Positions 17,345 to 26,882 are shown, counted from the first letter of the stretch. The stretch is 64,000 nucleotides of DNA from SHZI01 sp963802215 (GCA_963802215.1 CAWDHQ010000001.1:1364001-1428000), one strand, 5' to 3'. Numbers and translations are program-made. The notes: generated by a model not told the origin, from the sequence alone.

Positions 17345-18365
17345 ACTTGGCCGGCTGGGGCTTCTGCTGTTCGGCGTAGTGCTCGAGGCTGGAGAGACTG
17401 CGCACCGCGGTGTACTCGGTGGGCGCGTCAAAGTACTTCTTGTGGTTCTTCTCCGCGTAGTCGAGGACCTGACGGTGCAGCACCTGCTCCAGGTCCGTGG
17501 CGGTGCCCATGAAGCAGCTGTACTGGCAATTGCCCGGCATCTGGCCATTGAGCATCCACGGGAGCCAGGGCGTGGTGCGGTTCCAGGTGCCCCGGTAATC
17601 CACCGTGGTCAGCTTCTCGTTCTGCATGTCCGCCGCCTTGACGTGGTGGGCGAAGAACTCGGACACCTGGGCGATGGGACCTGCCGACTCCCGGGGCCAC
17701 TTGTCCGGCTGCAGGGCGCTCGGGTAGGCGAGGTGGATGTGGATCTCCATGTCGAGCCAGTCGCCGTGCTGGTACCAGGGCAGGATGAAGGGAATCCGGG
17801 GCGGCGGGGTTTCCTTGTTGAGCCCGCCGAAGGACGGCGGCGCCGGGAAGAAGTCCTCGATCATGTAGTTGAAGGGGTCGTTGGCCACGTGGACCACCTT
17901 CACGGTCTCGTTGAGGTAGGGATTCTTCCACTCCTCGAGGACGTCACCGGACCGCAGGTCGGTGTAGACGATGACCTCGCGGCACATGCGCTGGATGGAC
18001 CCGTCGGGCAGCACATTCAGGCGGATCGTGCCAAAGCCCTCGGCGCCACAGAGATCGTCGATCTTCTTGCCGGGGCGAACGCCGGACACGTAGCCCTTGA
18101 ACCAGAAGTACTTCTGCTTCGAGTTGTCCAGGTCGCCCTGGATGCGGGCATAGGCCAGCTTGTTGCCCTTGCCGGTGCGCAGGTCCAGGTAGGGGCCCTC
18201 CAGCGCGGGGCCCTTGCCGTGGAGGCTGGCCTGGGCGGGGGGCTGGCCCGTCCCCTTGTGCTCGCCGGCGGAGGCCGTACCGGCCTGCAGCATGGCCAGC
18301 GACAGGGCGCCCATAGGGCCGACGGTGGCGAAGGAATTCAGCAAGTCCCGGCGGGTCGTCTGCAT
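17343..18365 (-). CDS. Tat-exported DUF1838 family protein
   Basis: A 340-residue protein with a twin-arginine signal (TTRRDLLNSFATVG, then an alanine-rich hydrophobic stretch ending near ASAGE) and a mature part that fits the DUF1838 family (YFWFKGYVSGVRPGK; VVHVANDPFNYMIEDFFP; DYRGTWNRTTPWLPWML). The function of the family is unknown to me. It is rich in Trp, Tyr and His. It lies between two related MFS genes and near a TonB receptor, suggesting a role with the same imported compound. The frame is open far upstream, but ATG 18365 directly precedes the Tat motif. Confidence 0.78.
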   Translation of the reverse strand: MQTTRRDLLNSFATVGPMGALSLAMLQAGTASAGEHKGTGQPPAQASLHGKGPALEGPYLDLRTGKGNKLAYARIQGDLDNSKQKYFWFKGYVSGVRPGKKIDDLCGAEGFGTIRLNVLPDGSIQRMCREVIVYTDLRSGDVLEEWKNPYLNETVKVVHVANDPFNYMIEDFFPAPPSFGGLNKETPPPRIPFILPWYQHGDWLDMEIHIHLAYPSALQPDKWPRESAGPIAQVSEFFAHHVKAADMQNEKLTTVDYRGTWNRTTPWLPWMLNGQMPGNCQYSCFMGTATDLEQVLHRQVLDYAEKNHKKYFDAPTEYTAVRSLSSLEHYAEQQKPQPAK

Positions 18366-18406
18366 CGATCGCGTCCTCAAGGTCAGGGATTCAGGCGCGG
18401 ATGATA

Positions 18407-19777
18407 TCAACCCTTGGCGGTGGCCGGGGTACCGTCGGGCGACGGCCGCGTCCGCGTCGCGAAGAAGGTGACCGTCGCCAGCGTGAACATCACGCAGTTC
18501 GCGCCGGCCATCAGCAGGAAGGGGCCGACGGGCTTCCAGTTGTCGAACAGCCAGCCGCCAATCAGGGCCACCAGCATGATGCCGAGCGCGCCCGAGAAGC
18601 TGTAGAGGCCGAGCACGGCGCCCCTGCCCCGGTCCGGGGCTTCCTTGCCGATGAGTGACGTGGCGGAAATGTTGGCGGCCATCTCGCCCATGCCGACAAA
18701 GGCGGCCGCGATGTACATGCCGTTGCCCAGCGGATTCTCCAGCATGCCCAGGGACGAATAGCCGATGCCGGCCAGAATCATGGCGCCCGCGAGACCCGCC
18801 ACCCGGTCCACCCGGTCGAGTATCCAGCCGAAGATGGGCGCCCAGGGCACCGCCATGGCCTGGATGATCACGTAGAACAGCGTGGCTTTCTTGAGGGCCT
18901 CGCCGGTGCTGAGCCCCTGGGCGATGCCCTCCTGCACCAGCCAGAGGGTCAGGAAGGTGCTGACGACGGCCAGGTCGGCGCGGGACACAAGGCCCGCGGT
19001 GTAGGCCAGCGCCACGCGGGGATTGCGCCCGGCGGCGAGGCCGATTTTCAGGGTCGCCAGCAGGGGCTCCCGCTTGCCGAGCTGGGAGGGCGCGCCGGGT
19101 CGCAGGCCCCAGAACAGCACGCTCGCCAGTGTCACGCAGAGGGCAGTGACGCACCAGAAGGCGAAACGACCCGCCCAGACCTCGTCGACCCCCATCTCAA
19201 TGAACCGGTTTGGCAGGCCGCCGATCAGCCGGGGCAGCGACGCGATGCCGAGGCCGTTGAAAATGAAGACGGCGGCAATCATCTTCGCGCGGGAGCGCTC
19301 GATCGGGTAGTCGTTCGCGACGGCCACCAGCATGACGTTCACGCAGGACACGCCCGAGGCGATGAACAGGCGGAAGATGGCCAGCTCCCAGCTCGCGGTG
19401 GCCAGCGGGTACAGGCAGTAGCCGAGGCCGAGCAGCAGGAATCCGGCGCCGAAGATCGGCTTGCGGCCGAAGCGGTCCGAAAGCGCGCCGGCAGGGCCGA
19501 GCAGGATCAGCGCGACGATCTCCTGCAGCACTGTCAGGTTGCCGGCCAGGGAGCCCTGCTCGTCCAGGGGAATCTTCAGGATCTCGTTGAACACGTAGGG
19601 CTGCATGACGCCCACGGTGTTCATCATGGCAATGCCGAAGAAGGACACGAAGAACAGCGTCCAGACGTTCTTCGGACCGACACCCTCCCGCATGACGAGT
19701 GGCCCTACCCGGTAGAGCCCCACTTCGGTTGCGGGGCTGGAGGACCCTGTCGGCCCGGCGCTGGCGGATACAGTCAT
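18407..19777 (-). CDS. MFS transporter (paralogue of the one at 14313)
   Basis: A 456-residue, 12-helix major facilitator protein with the loop GALSDRFGRKPIFGAG. It shares block-by-block similarity with the MFS at 14313-15671, including the Tyr-Val/Leu-Lys-Ile-Pro segment after helix 1 and RGAVLGLYSFSGALGIML near helix 11. I chose ATG 19777 (MTVSASAG); the open frame begins 48 bp earlier. It is 41 bp upstream of the DUF1838 gene on the same strand, so cotranscription is likely. Confidence 0.84.
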   Translation of the reverse strand: MTVSASAGPTGSSSPATEVGLYRVGPLVMREGVGPKNVWTLFFVSFFGIAMMNTVGVMQPYVFNEILKIPLDEQGSLAGNLTVLQEIVALILLGPAGALSDRFGRKPIFGAGFLLLGLGYCLYPLATASWELAIFRLFIASGVSCVNVMLVAVANDYPIERSRAKMIAAVFIFNGLGIASLPRLIGGLPNRFIEMGVDEVWAGRFAFWCVTALCVTLASVLFWGLRPGAPSQLGKREPLLATLKIGLAAGRNPRVALAYTAGLVSRADLAVVSTFLTLWLVQEGIAQGLSTGEALKKATLFYVIIQAMAVPWAPIFGWILDRVDRVAGLAGAMILAGIGYSSLGMLENPLGNGMYIAAAFVGMGEMAANISATSLIGKEAPDRGRGAVLGLYSFSGALGIMLVALIGGWLFDNWKPVGPFLLMAGANCVMFTLATVTFFATRTRPSPDGTPATAKG

Positions 19778-19925
19778 GACGTGATGGTTCCTGTCCGGGT
19801 CAACCCCGGACGTGCAGTGTGTCAAGGACCGCCGCCCCCGCCTAGGGGCAGCACCGGCTTATCCATCTGGTGATTCGCGCTGTACTAGACTACGGATTGT
19901 CCCCCTGTGTCATGGCCGGAAACTC

Positions 19926-20999
19926 ATGCGCTTCATCAAGCGGCTGCTCAAGATCATCGGCGTCCTGGTACTGGTGGCGGGCCTCGGCACCCTCTACGTG
20001 CTGAACCGCGGCGGAGCGTTCCGGGAGATCAAGCCCCACTTCGCCGGCAACTGCGTGTCCCTGCCCCTCGACGCCAGCGCCGAGGACATGACGGTGGACC
20101 GGGAGCGGGGGGTCGTCTACATCTCCCACCTGGACCGGCAGTCCCTGGTGAAGGGCGACGGCACCAACGTCCAGGGCACGATCATGCGTCTCGACCTGAA
20201 CCGCCAGCCCCTGGCCATCGAGGACGCCCTGCTGGACCGGCCGGCCCACCTGCGCACCCACGGCCTCAGCCTCTACGTGGACCCGGCCGGCAGGCGGAGC
20301 CTCTTCGTGATCAACCACCCGGTTAACCGGGGCACGGAGCCGGAGCTGGTGGAGGTCTTCGACGAGGTCGAGCCGGGCAGGTTCAGGCACCGGGAGACCT
20401 TCTCCAGTCCCCTCTTCAACTCGCCGAACGACATGGCCGCAGTCGGGCCGCGGCAATTCTACGTGGCCAACGACAAGGCACTGAAGGGCGGGCTGGCGGC
20501 CGCCCTGCAACAGGTCGGCATCGGCGCATCACCCCTTACGTACTTCGATGGCAGCACTGCGCGCATCGTCGCGGACGACATCGCCTCGGGTGGCGGCATC
20601 AACGTGTCGGCGGACGGCGCTACCCTGTACGTCTCCGAGACCGCGGGCCAGCGCATGCGCGTGCTGGAACGGAACCCGGCCGACGGCTCGGTGACCGAGA
20701 CGGCGCGCATACCCGTCCCCACCTCACCCGACAACGTTGACGTGGCCGCCGACGGCAGCCTCTGGGTCACCGGGCACGCCAATACGGTCAAGCTGATCCA
20801 GCACTTCATCAACGGCTCGCCGGCGCCTACCCAGGTGCTGCGGGTGGTGCCGGCCACCGGGGGCGCGGCGACCCTGGACGAGATCTACCTGAACGCCGGC
20901 GAACAGATTTCCGCCGGCAGCGTGGGCGTGACCTACGGCAAGAAGCTGCTGATCGGCTCGATCACGGCCCGCCAGATCCTCGTCTGCGAGATGACGTAG
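19926..20999 (+). CDS. Membrane-anchored SMP-30/arylesterase-like beta-propeller protein
   Basis: A 357-residue protein with an N-terminal signal anchor (MRFIKRLLKIIGVLVLVAGL) and a six-bladed propeller-like body resembling paraoxonase/SMP-30/strictosidine synthase proteins: LYVDPAGRRSLFVINHP, FNSPNDMAAVGPRQFYVAND, GGGINVSADGATLYVSET and TSPDNVDVAADGSLWVTGH. Asn/Asp residues in these blades are the likely calcium and active-site ligands. Such enzymes hydrolyse lactones or esters; the substrate is unknown. The TAG stop is formed by the GTAG of a decayed palindromic element. Confidence 0.75.
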   Translation: MRFIKRLLKIIGVLVLVAGLGTLYVLNRGGAFREIKPHFAGNCVSLPLDASAEDMTVDRERGVVYISHLDRQSLVKGDGTNVQGTIMRLDLNRQPLAIEDALLDRPAHLRTHGLSLYVDPAGRRSLFVINHPVNRGTEPELVEVFDEVEPGRFRHRETFSSPLFNSPNDMAAVGPRQFYVANDKALKGGLAAALQQVGIGASPLTYFDGSTARIVADDIASGGGINVSADGATLYVSETAGQRMRVLERNPADGSVTETARIPVPTSPDNVDVAADGSLWVTGHANTVKLIQHFINGSPAPTQVLRVVPATGGAATLDEIYLNAGEQISAGSVGVTYGKKLLIGSITARQILVCEMT

Positions 21000-21086
21000 T
21001 CGCACCTTTAGGCGCGACAGGAATTGCAGTCTGACCCCAATTCCCTCGCCGGGGGGTCTCCCGGTCGCGGCTGAAGCCGCTCCTAC
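20997..21086. repeat. Decayed GTAG element with a second palindrome in its centre
   Basis: The left arm GTAGTCGCACCTTTAGGCGC is a mutated REP arm and the right arm (GGCTGAAGCCGCTCCTAC) is intact. Between them sits GAATTGCAGTCTGACCCCAA plus TTC, whose ends GAATTG and CCAATTC are a different inverted repeat. The outer GTAG ends give the stop codons of both flanking convergent genes. Confidence 0.7.
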
Positions 21087-23719
21087 TTCTTGCCGAAACG
21101 GTAGTTCACCCGCATCCCGTAGGTGCGCGGATCCGGGAGGATCAGCGTACCGCGGTTCAGGAAGCGGAAGGTGGCCGCGAAGGTGGGAACGTCACCATCC
21201 GCAAAGCCGGTCTTCACCGTGTCGTCATCGAACGCGTTATCGACATAGGCGATGATGTCCCAGGTGTCGTTCACGATGCCCGCGCGGAAATCAAACATCG
21301 AGTAGGAAGGAAACACCAGCAGGTTCTGGCTGTTGGAGTACCGGTCGGTCTGGTACTGCACGTTGCCTTCGACGAAGTAGTCGGTTGTCCCGACCAGGCT
21401 GGCCTGCCAGCGCGCATTTCCCACCCAGGAGTGCTCCGGCGCGCCCTCGAGCTGGTTGCCCGAGTAGTCGACGTTACAGCCGCGACTGGTGGGCGTCACG
21501 ATCACCTGCTCGCAATTGCCCGCGTAGGCGATCGTGCCGACGCCGGTGGTGAAGGCCACGAAGTCCGTGTACTCGGTATCAAGCCACGTGTAGGCAGCGC
21601 CCAGGGTCAGGTTCTCGGTGGCAGCCCAGCTGGCGTCGATCTCGGCACCCCAGACCTCCGCCTTGCCGGCATTGACGTCCCGGGGCCGCAGCAATCCCGT
21701 GTCGGGGTCTTCGACCTGGGTGGAGACCTGCTTGTTCTTGAAGTCCTGGTAGAAGACCGCGCCGTTCAGGCGGAGGGTCTGGTCGAACCAGCTTGTCTTG
21801 GCACCCAGCTCGTAGTTATCGAGCTTTTCCTGGTCGAACCGGAAATCGGCGATGGGATCGGTGCAGTCCACCTGCGGTCCCGGCTGTCCGCAGGCCGTGT
21901 TGTAGAACGCGCCCGTGCCGCCCAGGAGGGCGCTGATACCCTTCGGCTTGAACGACTCGGCCCAGGAGAAGTAGTAGAGCTGTTCGCCGGTGGGCTCCCA
22001 CGTCACCGTGACCTTCGGCGCGAAGAAACTGTCGTCCTCCTCGCCGCCGCGTGCATCGGCAACAGCTGTCAGGCCGGTCGCCGCCGAAGTGCCGGGGCCC
22101 ACGAATGTGGGAGCGCCGGGAAACGCGGCCGTGGCGAAGAACAGGCCGTTGTCCAGGTCCGGGCCCTTGACTTCCAGGTCCTCCCAGGTCTGCCGGCCTT
22201 CCAGCGTGAGCCTCCACTGCTCCAGGAACTGCCACTCGACCAGGCCGAACACCGAGTAATGGTCCGTATCGCGACGCCACTTGTCCGCATTGAGCGGCGT
22301 CAGCCCGTCATCGGGCACGTTGAGGGGCGCCGACGGCGAGATGGCGGCAAGGAGCGGTCCGCAGGAGGGGCCACCAGTGGCCAGGCAGGTGAAGGACCCC
22401 TCGTCCACATTCAGCTTCTCCTTCCAGATCAGGCCGCCCGCCATCCAGGAGACGCTGCCCTCGCTCTTGGAGGCAACCCGCAGCTCCTGGCTGAAGAGGG
22501 TCGTGTCGTTATCCAGCCAGAACTCGGCTGGTGACGATACGATCGTGGTGCCGCCGAAGAGATTCGGCACCGCAATCGGCGTGCTGGCGCTGACGTCCTC
22601 GGAGCCCTCGAGCTGGAACGTGCTGGCGTCGGCGTAATGCGTGAGCGAGGTGACCATGACCGGACCCACGTCCCAGTCGAGCGTCAGGGTTCCCCGGGTG
22701 ATATCCCGGTCGCTGCCCGGATAGTTGCGGCAACCGAGGTTCCCGGTATTCGGCGTGTTCGGGTCGCAGGTGCGCGGGTTCTCGCTCATGGCCAGCGTCA
22801 GGTCGTCACCATCCAGCGCATCACCGCTGATGCCACGCACACTGCCGACGGAGGGGCTCACCGTGGGCGTGAGCGGCCCCGGGCCGTCCGGATCGACCTG
22901 GGCGGACGTGGGAATGATGAAGTCCGTATTGAAGGGCATCACCGCGTAGGGAGTGACGCCAAACTCGTCGTTCAGGTTCTCGACTCGCAGGGTCGCGTTC
23001 AGTGCGTCGGTGACCTTCCAGACCAGAGTGCCCGCGATGCTGGTGCCCTCCGAGTCGCCGGCCTTCTCGCCGGTGAGGGTGTTGGTGTGGAAACCATCGT
23101 GGGTCCACACCATTCCGGACACCCCTGCACTCAGCCCCTCCGTGATGGGCCCGTCGACGCCGCCCGACATCTCGAACTGGCCATCGGACCCGATGTCGGT
23201 ACCCACCCGGGCCTGGAACTCGTCACCCGGCTTGCGGGTGATGTAGTTGATGGCGCCGTTGAAAGCCGAGCGGCCGTACAGGGCCACCTGGGGACCTTTC
23301 ACGATCTCGACCCGCTCCAGGTCGAAGAGCCGCGGATTGATCAGCAGCGACCCGCCGGCCGTGGCAATGGCTTCGCTCGACACGTCGATGCCGTCCTGCA
23401 AAACGGCGGCATTCTGCCGGCCGCGCGTGGGCGAAAGGCCGCGGATGACGATGCGCTGGTCCTGGGGCGCGAAGCCCTGGTCGAGGATCAGACTGGACGA
23501 CTGCTGGACGATGTCATTAAGGCTGACCAGCCCCTTGCGCTCGATGTCCTGCGCCGTGATCGCCTGCACGGCGATCGGGACCGTCTGGAGGTTCTCTTCC
23601 CGCTTGCGGGTAGTGACGATGATTTCATCCACCGCCAGTGCATCGACGGTGAACGCCGCCAGTGCAACGCCCACGATGGAAACTGCAGCCCGAGTGCCGC
23701 CGACCATTACTGCTCGCAT
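21083..23719 (-). CDS. TonB-dependent outer-membrane receptor
   Basis: An 878-residue outer-membrane transporter with an N-terminal signal (MRAVMVGGTRAAVSIVGVAL onwards), a plug domain (EIIVTTRKREENLQTVPIAV; RIVIRGLSPTRGRQNAAVLQDGIDV; FDLERVEIVKGPQVALYGRSAFNGAINYITRKP) and a beta-barrel ending in GMRVNYRFGKK with a late aromatic residue. It belongs to the TonB receptors common in sphingomonad and steroid or aromatic degraders rather than a clear siderophore receptor, judged by the REENLQTVPIAV start. The substrate is unknown. Its stop codon is in the GTAG end of the element at 20997-21086. Confidence 0.9.
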   Translation of the reverse strand: MRAVMVGGTRAAVSIVGVALAAFTVDALAVDEIIVTTRKREENLQTVPIAVQAITAQDIERKGLVSLNDIVQQSSSLILDQGFAPQDQRIVIRGLSPTRGRQNAAVLQDGIDVSSEAIATAGGSLLINPRLFDLERVEIVKGPQVALYGRSAFNGAINYITRKPGDEFQARVGTDIGSDGQFEMSGGVDGPITEGLSAGVSGMVWTHDGFHTNTLTGEKAGDSEGTSIAGTLVWKVTDALNATLRVENLNDEFGVTPYAVMPFNTDFIIPTSAQVDPDGPGPLTPTVSPSVGSVRGISGDALDGDDLTLAMSENPRTCDPNTPNTGNLGCRNYPGSDRDITRGTLTLDWDVGPVMVTSLTHYADASTFQLEGSEDVSASTPIAVPNLFGGTTIVSSPAEFWLDNDTTLFSQELRVASKSEGSVSWMAGGLIWKEKLNVDEGSFTCLATGGPSCGPLLAAISPSAPLNVPDDGLTPLNADKWRRDTDHYSVFGLVEWQFLEQWRLTLEGRQTWEDLEVKGPDLDNGLFFATAAFPGAPTFVGPGTSAATGLTAVADARGGEEDDSFFAPKVTVTWEPTGEQLYYFSWAESFKPKGISALLGGTGAFYNTACGQPGPQVDCTDPIADFRFDQEKLDNYELGAKTSWFDQTLRLNGAVFYQDFKNKQVSTQVEDPDTGLLRPRDVNAGKAEVWGAEIDASWAATENLTLGAAYTWLDTEYTDFVAFTTGVGTIAYAGNCEQVIVTPTSRGCNVDYSGNQLEGAPEHSWVGNARWQASLVGTTDYFVEGNVQYQTDRYSNSQNLLVFPSYSMFDFRAGIVNDTWDIIAYVDNAFDDDTVKTGFADGDVPTFAATFRFLNRGTLILPDPRTYGMRVNYRFGKK

Positions 23720-23841
23720 TGAACTCCCCCTGATATCCCGCAGGACACGCCTTCCGCAACCCCCGTTGCGAACCGGCGTCCGATAGTAACCACAACTCTC
23801 ACGCGACGTAAAGCGGCGGGTCTCCCCGCACTCGCCAGCCG

Positions 23842-24708
23842 TCAGACCGGCTCTGCCGCTTCCTGTACGGAAGATTTCTGCGGCTGACGCGCCACGTAGA
23901 TCATTCCGGCCGTGAAGATCGCCAGCATGATGGTGTTGGTGACGGCATAGTCGAAGGGCTTAAGCCAGATCTCGGAGTACAGGCCGAAGTGCGCGGGCAT
24001 CTCTGCCACGCCCCAGGCGACGACCCCTACCGGGATGCCGTAGCGCACGGCATGGCCGACCCGCGGAATCCCGATCAACTTCCAGAGGATGTACCCGGCC
24101 CAGGCGGTCCACGCCACGTACAGCACCATGATGATCGTGTTGCTGAGCATGTAGCCGACGTACAGCCAGAACTGGTAGCACGCCCAGGTCACGAACAATG
24201 TTTCGATGGCCGTGATGCGGGCGAAGCTGCGCCCGTTGTCGGGCGTCGGCATGCCCGGATTGAAGCCCAGGTTGCGGTGGAACCAGCGGATCAGGTTGCA
24301 CCTGGTCTGCCGGTTGAAAAAGCCGTACACGAGCAGCAGGGCCAGCATGATCGGCATGGTCGCCATCAGGATGGTGGCGCCGGCGAAGATCGGCAGCCCG
24401 GTCGGGCTCGTGTACTCGGGAATGCGGAACATGTCCGCATAGAACTCGAACGTGAATTCGAACCAGCCCACCCACACCAGCAGGGCGCCGAGGAAGCCCA
24501 TCCAGGTTGCAGGGACCTCGCTGCGCTTCAGGCCTTTCCAGATCAGGCCGGCGCCCACGGCACCGACCGCGAGGCTCGCGACCTCCTGGTATTCACCGAA
24601 GACGCCTCGAATGAAGGCCCAGGCACCGTGGCCGAGCCATTGGCTCAGAAAGGCAATGGTGAACGCCACCAGGCCCGGAAATGGCTTCCGGTAGATCGTC
24701 CGGGTCAT
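23842..24708 (-). CDS. Unknown multi-spanning membrane protein
   Basis: A 288-residue protein with about seven or eight hydrophobic segments (for example TWMGFLGALLVWVGWF, ATILMATMPIMLALLLVYGF, VGYMLSNTIIMVLYVAWTAW). It is rich in Trp, Phe and Tyr. I do not recognise the family. A charged loop NRQTRCNLIRWFHRNLGFNP lies in the middle. It sits between the TonB receptor and heme O synthase genes, all on the minus strand, which may point to the same import or oxidation function as the receptor. No cofactor motif is evident. Confidence 0.65.
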   Translation of the reverse strand: MTRTIYRKPFPGLVAFTIAFLSQWLGHGAWAFIRGVFGEYQEVASLAVGAVGAGLIWKGLKRSEVPATWMGFLGALLVWVGWFEFTFEFYADMFRIPEYTSPTGLPIFAGATILMATMPIMLALLLVYGFFNRQTRCNLIRWFHRNLGFNPGMPTPDNGRSFARITAIETLFVTWACYQFWLYVGYMLSNTIIMVLYVAWTAWAGYILWKLIGIPRVGHAVRYGIPVGVVAWGVAEMPAHFGLYSEIWLKPFDYAVTNTIMLAIFTAGMIYVARQPQKSSVQEAAEPV

Positions 24709-24747
24709 GCGCGATGCTCCCGCTCGTGCATCACGGATGCCCCGAGC

Positions 24748-25611
24748 CTAGCCCAGCAGCAGGTTGTCGAAGATCGCCCCGGTCAGCAGCAGCCCCAGCT
24801 GGACGATCGAAGCGGCAAACGTGCGCCAGGCCTGGGGAATTGTGGGTGAAAGGACGAGCCGCCAGCTGGCCAGCAGGAAGAACACGCCGCCACCGATGGC
24901 ACTGGCCAGATAGATCCAGCTCATGCCGTACCAGAACGGCACGAGCGACAATGCCACGAGCGCGATCGCGTGGCCGAGGATCGTGCGGGTGGACAGCTCG
25001 TCGCTGACGACGACCGGGAGCATCGGCACGCCGGCGGCCTGGTAGTCCTTCTTGCAGGCGAAGGCCAGCGCCCAGAAGTGGGGGGGCGTCCAGAGGAACA
25101 GCACGATGGCAAGGATCATCGGCGCCGGCTCGAACTCGGCGTCCACCGCCGCGGCACCGGCCATGACGGCAAAGCTGCCCGCGAGACCGCCGATCACGAT
25201 GTTGAGCCAGGTGCGGCGCTTGAGCCAGACCGTGTAGACGACGCCGTAGGTGAAGGCGCCGAGAAAGATGTACAGCGCGGCGGTGACGTTGGTCGCCAGC
25301 GCCGCGGCGACCACCGAGAGCAGCACGACCAGCAGGATGCCGGCATGCCAGGCGCCCGTGGCGGCAAAGCGCCCGGTGGCGAAGGGCCGTTCCCGGGTGC
25401 GCTTCATGCCCCGGTCCAGGTCCCGTTCCCAAAGCTGGTTGAAGGCGCCGGCAGCCGCGGATGACAGCAGCGTCGCAACGCCGAGCACCACCACCTGCCA
25501 GGCGGACAGTCCGACGCCGGGGCTCACGGCGAGCCCGGCCAGCGCGCAGGCCATGATCAGGAAGCCGAGCCGGACCTTGGCGGCGTGATAAACGAGGCGG
25601 AGAGTCTCCAA
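24748..25611 (-). CDS. cyoE: Heme O synthase (protoheme IX farnesyltransferase)
   Basis: UbiA-family prenyltransferase of about 287 residues and nine predicted helices that adds a farnesyl chain to heme b for terminal oxidases. The diagnostic prenyl-diphosphate site reads NQLWERDLDRGMKRTRERP, and the second Asp-rich loop is near ACKKDYQAAGVPMLP; LFLWTPPHFWALA is typical of CyoE/CtaB. No ATG fits the N-terminus, so a TTG at 25611 (M-ETLRLVYHAAKVRLG) is my best guess; the frame remains open further upstream. No oxidase genes are adjacent. Confidence 0.85.
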   Translation of the reverse strand: METLRLVYHAAKVRLGFLIMACALAGLAVSPGVGLSAWQVVVLGVATLLSSAAAGAFNQLWERDLDRGMKRTRERPFATGRFAATGAWHAGILLVVLLSVVAAALATNVTAALYIFLGAFTYGVVYTVWLKRRTWLNIVIGGLAGSFAVMAGAAAVDAEFEPAPMILAIVLFLWTPPHFWALAFACKKDYQAAGVPMLPVVVSDELSTRTILGHAIALVALSLVPFWYGMSWIYLASAIGGGVFFLLASWRLVLSPTIPQAWRTFAASIVQLGLLLTGAIFDNLLLG

Positions 25612-25676
25612 CGTCAGGACCCTTGGTGATGTGGTTGGGAAGCCGGGGGCGCCAAATTGTAGCCCAGCGGTGCCTC

Positions 25677-26813
25677 TCAAAAGTAGCTCCGCAGGGCGGC
25701 CGCGAAGCCGCGCATCTGCTCCACGGTCCCCATGCTGACCCGGCACCAGGTGTCATAGGGGGGGAAGGGCCGGCCGACCAGGTAGCCCGCGCGCCGCATG
25801 GCCGCACTGAAGTCGGCCAGCGGGCCGCCCGTGTCGAAGAAGACGAAGTTGCCCCGCCCCTGCTCCACGTGGCGGAGCTTCAGCTCCCGGAGGGCTCCGG
25901 TGGTGATCGCCAGGCCCTCCTGCAGGCGGGCACGGGAAAAGGCCAGGAATTCCAGGTCCTGGTAGCTCGCCGTGGCGGCTGCCACACCTGCGCACCCCAG
26001 CAGGGTCATGCGGTGCTTTTCCAGCCGCTGGATGATCCCGGGCGGGGCGAGGGCATAGCCGACACGCAGGCCCGCCATGCCGTGGAGCTTGGAGAAGGTG
26101 CGGGTGACGATGACCGGGTCGCCGGCGCGAACGCGTTCCGTTGCCGTATGGGCGGGCCAATCCTCCCACAGATCCAGGTAAGCCTCGTCCACCAGCACCG
26201 TGGTCCGGCCGGCCATGGCCTGCACGAAGGGTCGCAGCTCCGGGCCGGGTATCAGGGTACCTGTGGGGTTGTTGGGGTTGCATATATAGAGAAGCCCCGT
26301 CCTGCCGGTGACGGCGGCGGCCAGGCCCCGGGTGTCGTGCCGCAGGTTCCCGTCGAGGGGCACTTCGGTGACGGTCGCTCCCAGCTGGCGGGCGTAGTCC
26401 TGGAGGAAGCCGAAGGTCGGCCTCGCGGCCACGACCTCGCGACCGCCCATGCCGTAGACGAGTCCTGCGATCCGCAGGATCTCGCCGGAGCCGTCCCCCA
26501 GCATGATGTGTCCGGGCGTCAGGCCCTCGCGCTCGGCGATCAGCTTCTTCAGGGGCTGGTCGTGGCCCATGGGGTACTGCCAGGCGGTGGCCAGTGCCTC
26601 GGCAACCGCGCGCCGGGCGCTGGCCGACGGGCCGTAGGGATTCTCATTGGCGATCAGGCGGGCCGGGGCGCCGGCAGCGGGTGTGTTCGCCGCTGCCGCA
26701 GCGGCCTGGGGTTCGGCCTGCAGGGCTGATCCGGGGCGGCTGGCGAGCAGTGCGGCGGCCACCGGGGAGCCGAGCACCAGGGAGCGGCGAGTGAGTTTGG
26801 CGGACACGGGCAA
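25677..26813 (-). CDS. Tat-exported histidinol-phosphate aminotransferase-like PLP protein
   Basis: A 378-residue protein with a twin-arginine signal (LTRRSLVLGSPVAAALLA) and a full HisC-type fold: ANENPYGPSASARRAV, DGSGEILRIAG, NPNNPTGTLI, VDEAYLDLW and the PLP lysine in TFSKLHGMAGLRVGYALA. Normal HisC enzymes are cytosolic and lack a signal. Export implies a different, periplasmic substrate. It is not in a his operon; it lies beside cysH (divergent). Similar Tat-borne HisC-like proteins exist in other proteobacteria as far as I recall. Confidence 0.82.
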   Translation of the reverse strand: MPVSAKLTRRSLVLGSPVAAALLASRPGSALQAEPQAAAAAANTPAAGAPARLIANENPYGPSASARRAVAEALATAWQYPMGHDQPLKKLIAEREGLTPGHIMLGDGSGEILRIAGLVYGMGGREVVAARPTFGFLQDYARQLGATVTEVPLDGNLRHDTRGLAAAVTGRTGLLYICNPNNPTGTLIPGPELRPFVQAMAGRTTVLVDEAYLDLWEDWPAHTATERVRAGDPVIVTRTFSKLHGMAGLRVGYALAPPGIIQRLEKHRMTLLGCAGVAAATASYQDLEFLAFSRARLQEGLAITTGALRELKLRHVEQGRGNFVFFDTGGPLADFSAAMRRAGYLVGRPFPPYDTWCRVSMGTVEQMRGFAAALRSYF

Positions 26814-26882
26814 CCTCCAGAAAACGGGCAGTCTTCAAATAACACCGGGCAGCCGTGAGGCTCGTCACACCGCGCCTCGGCC

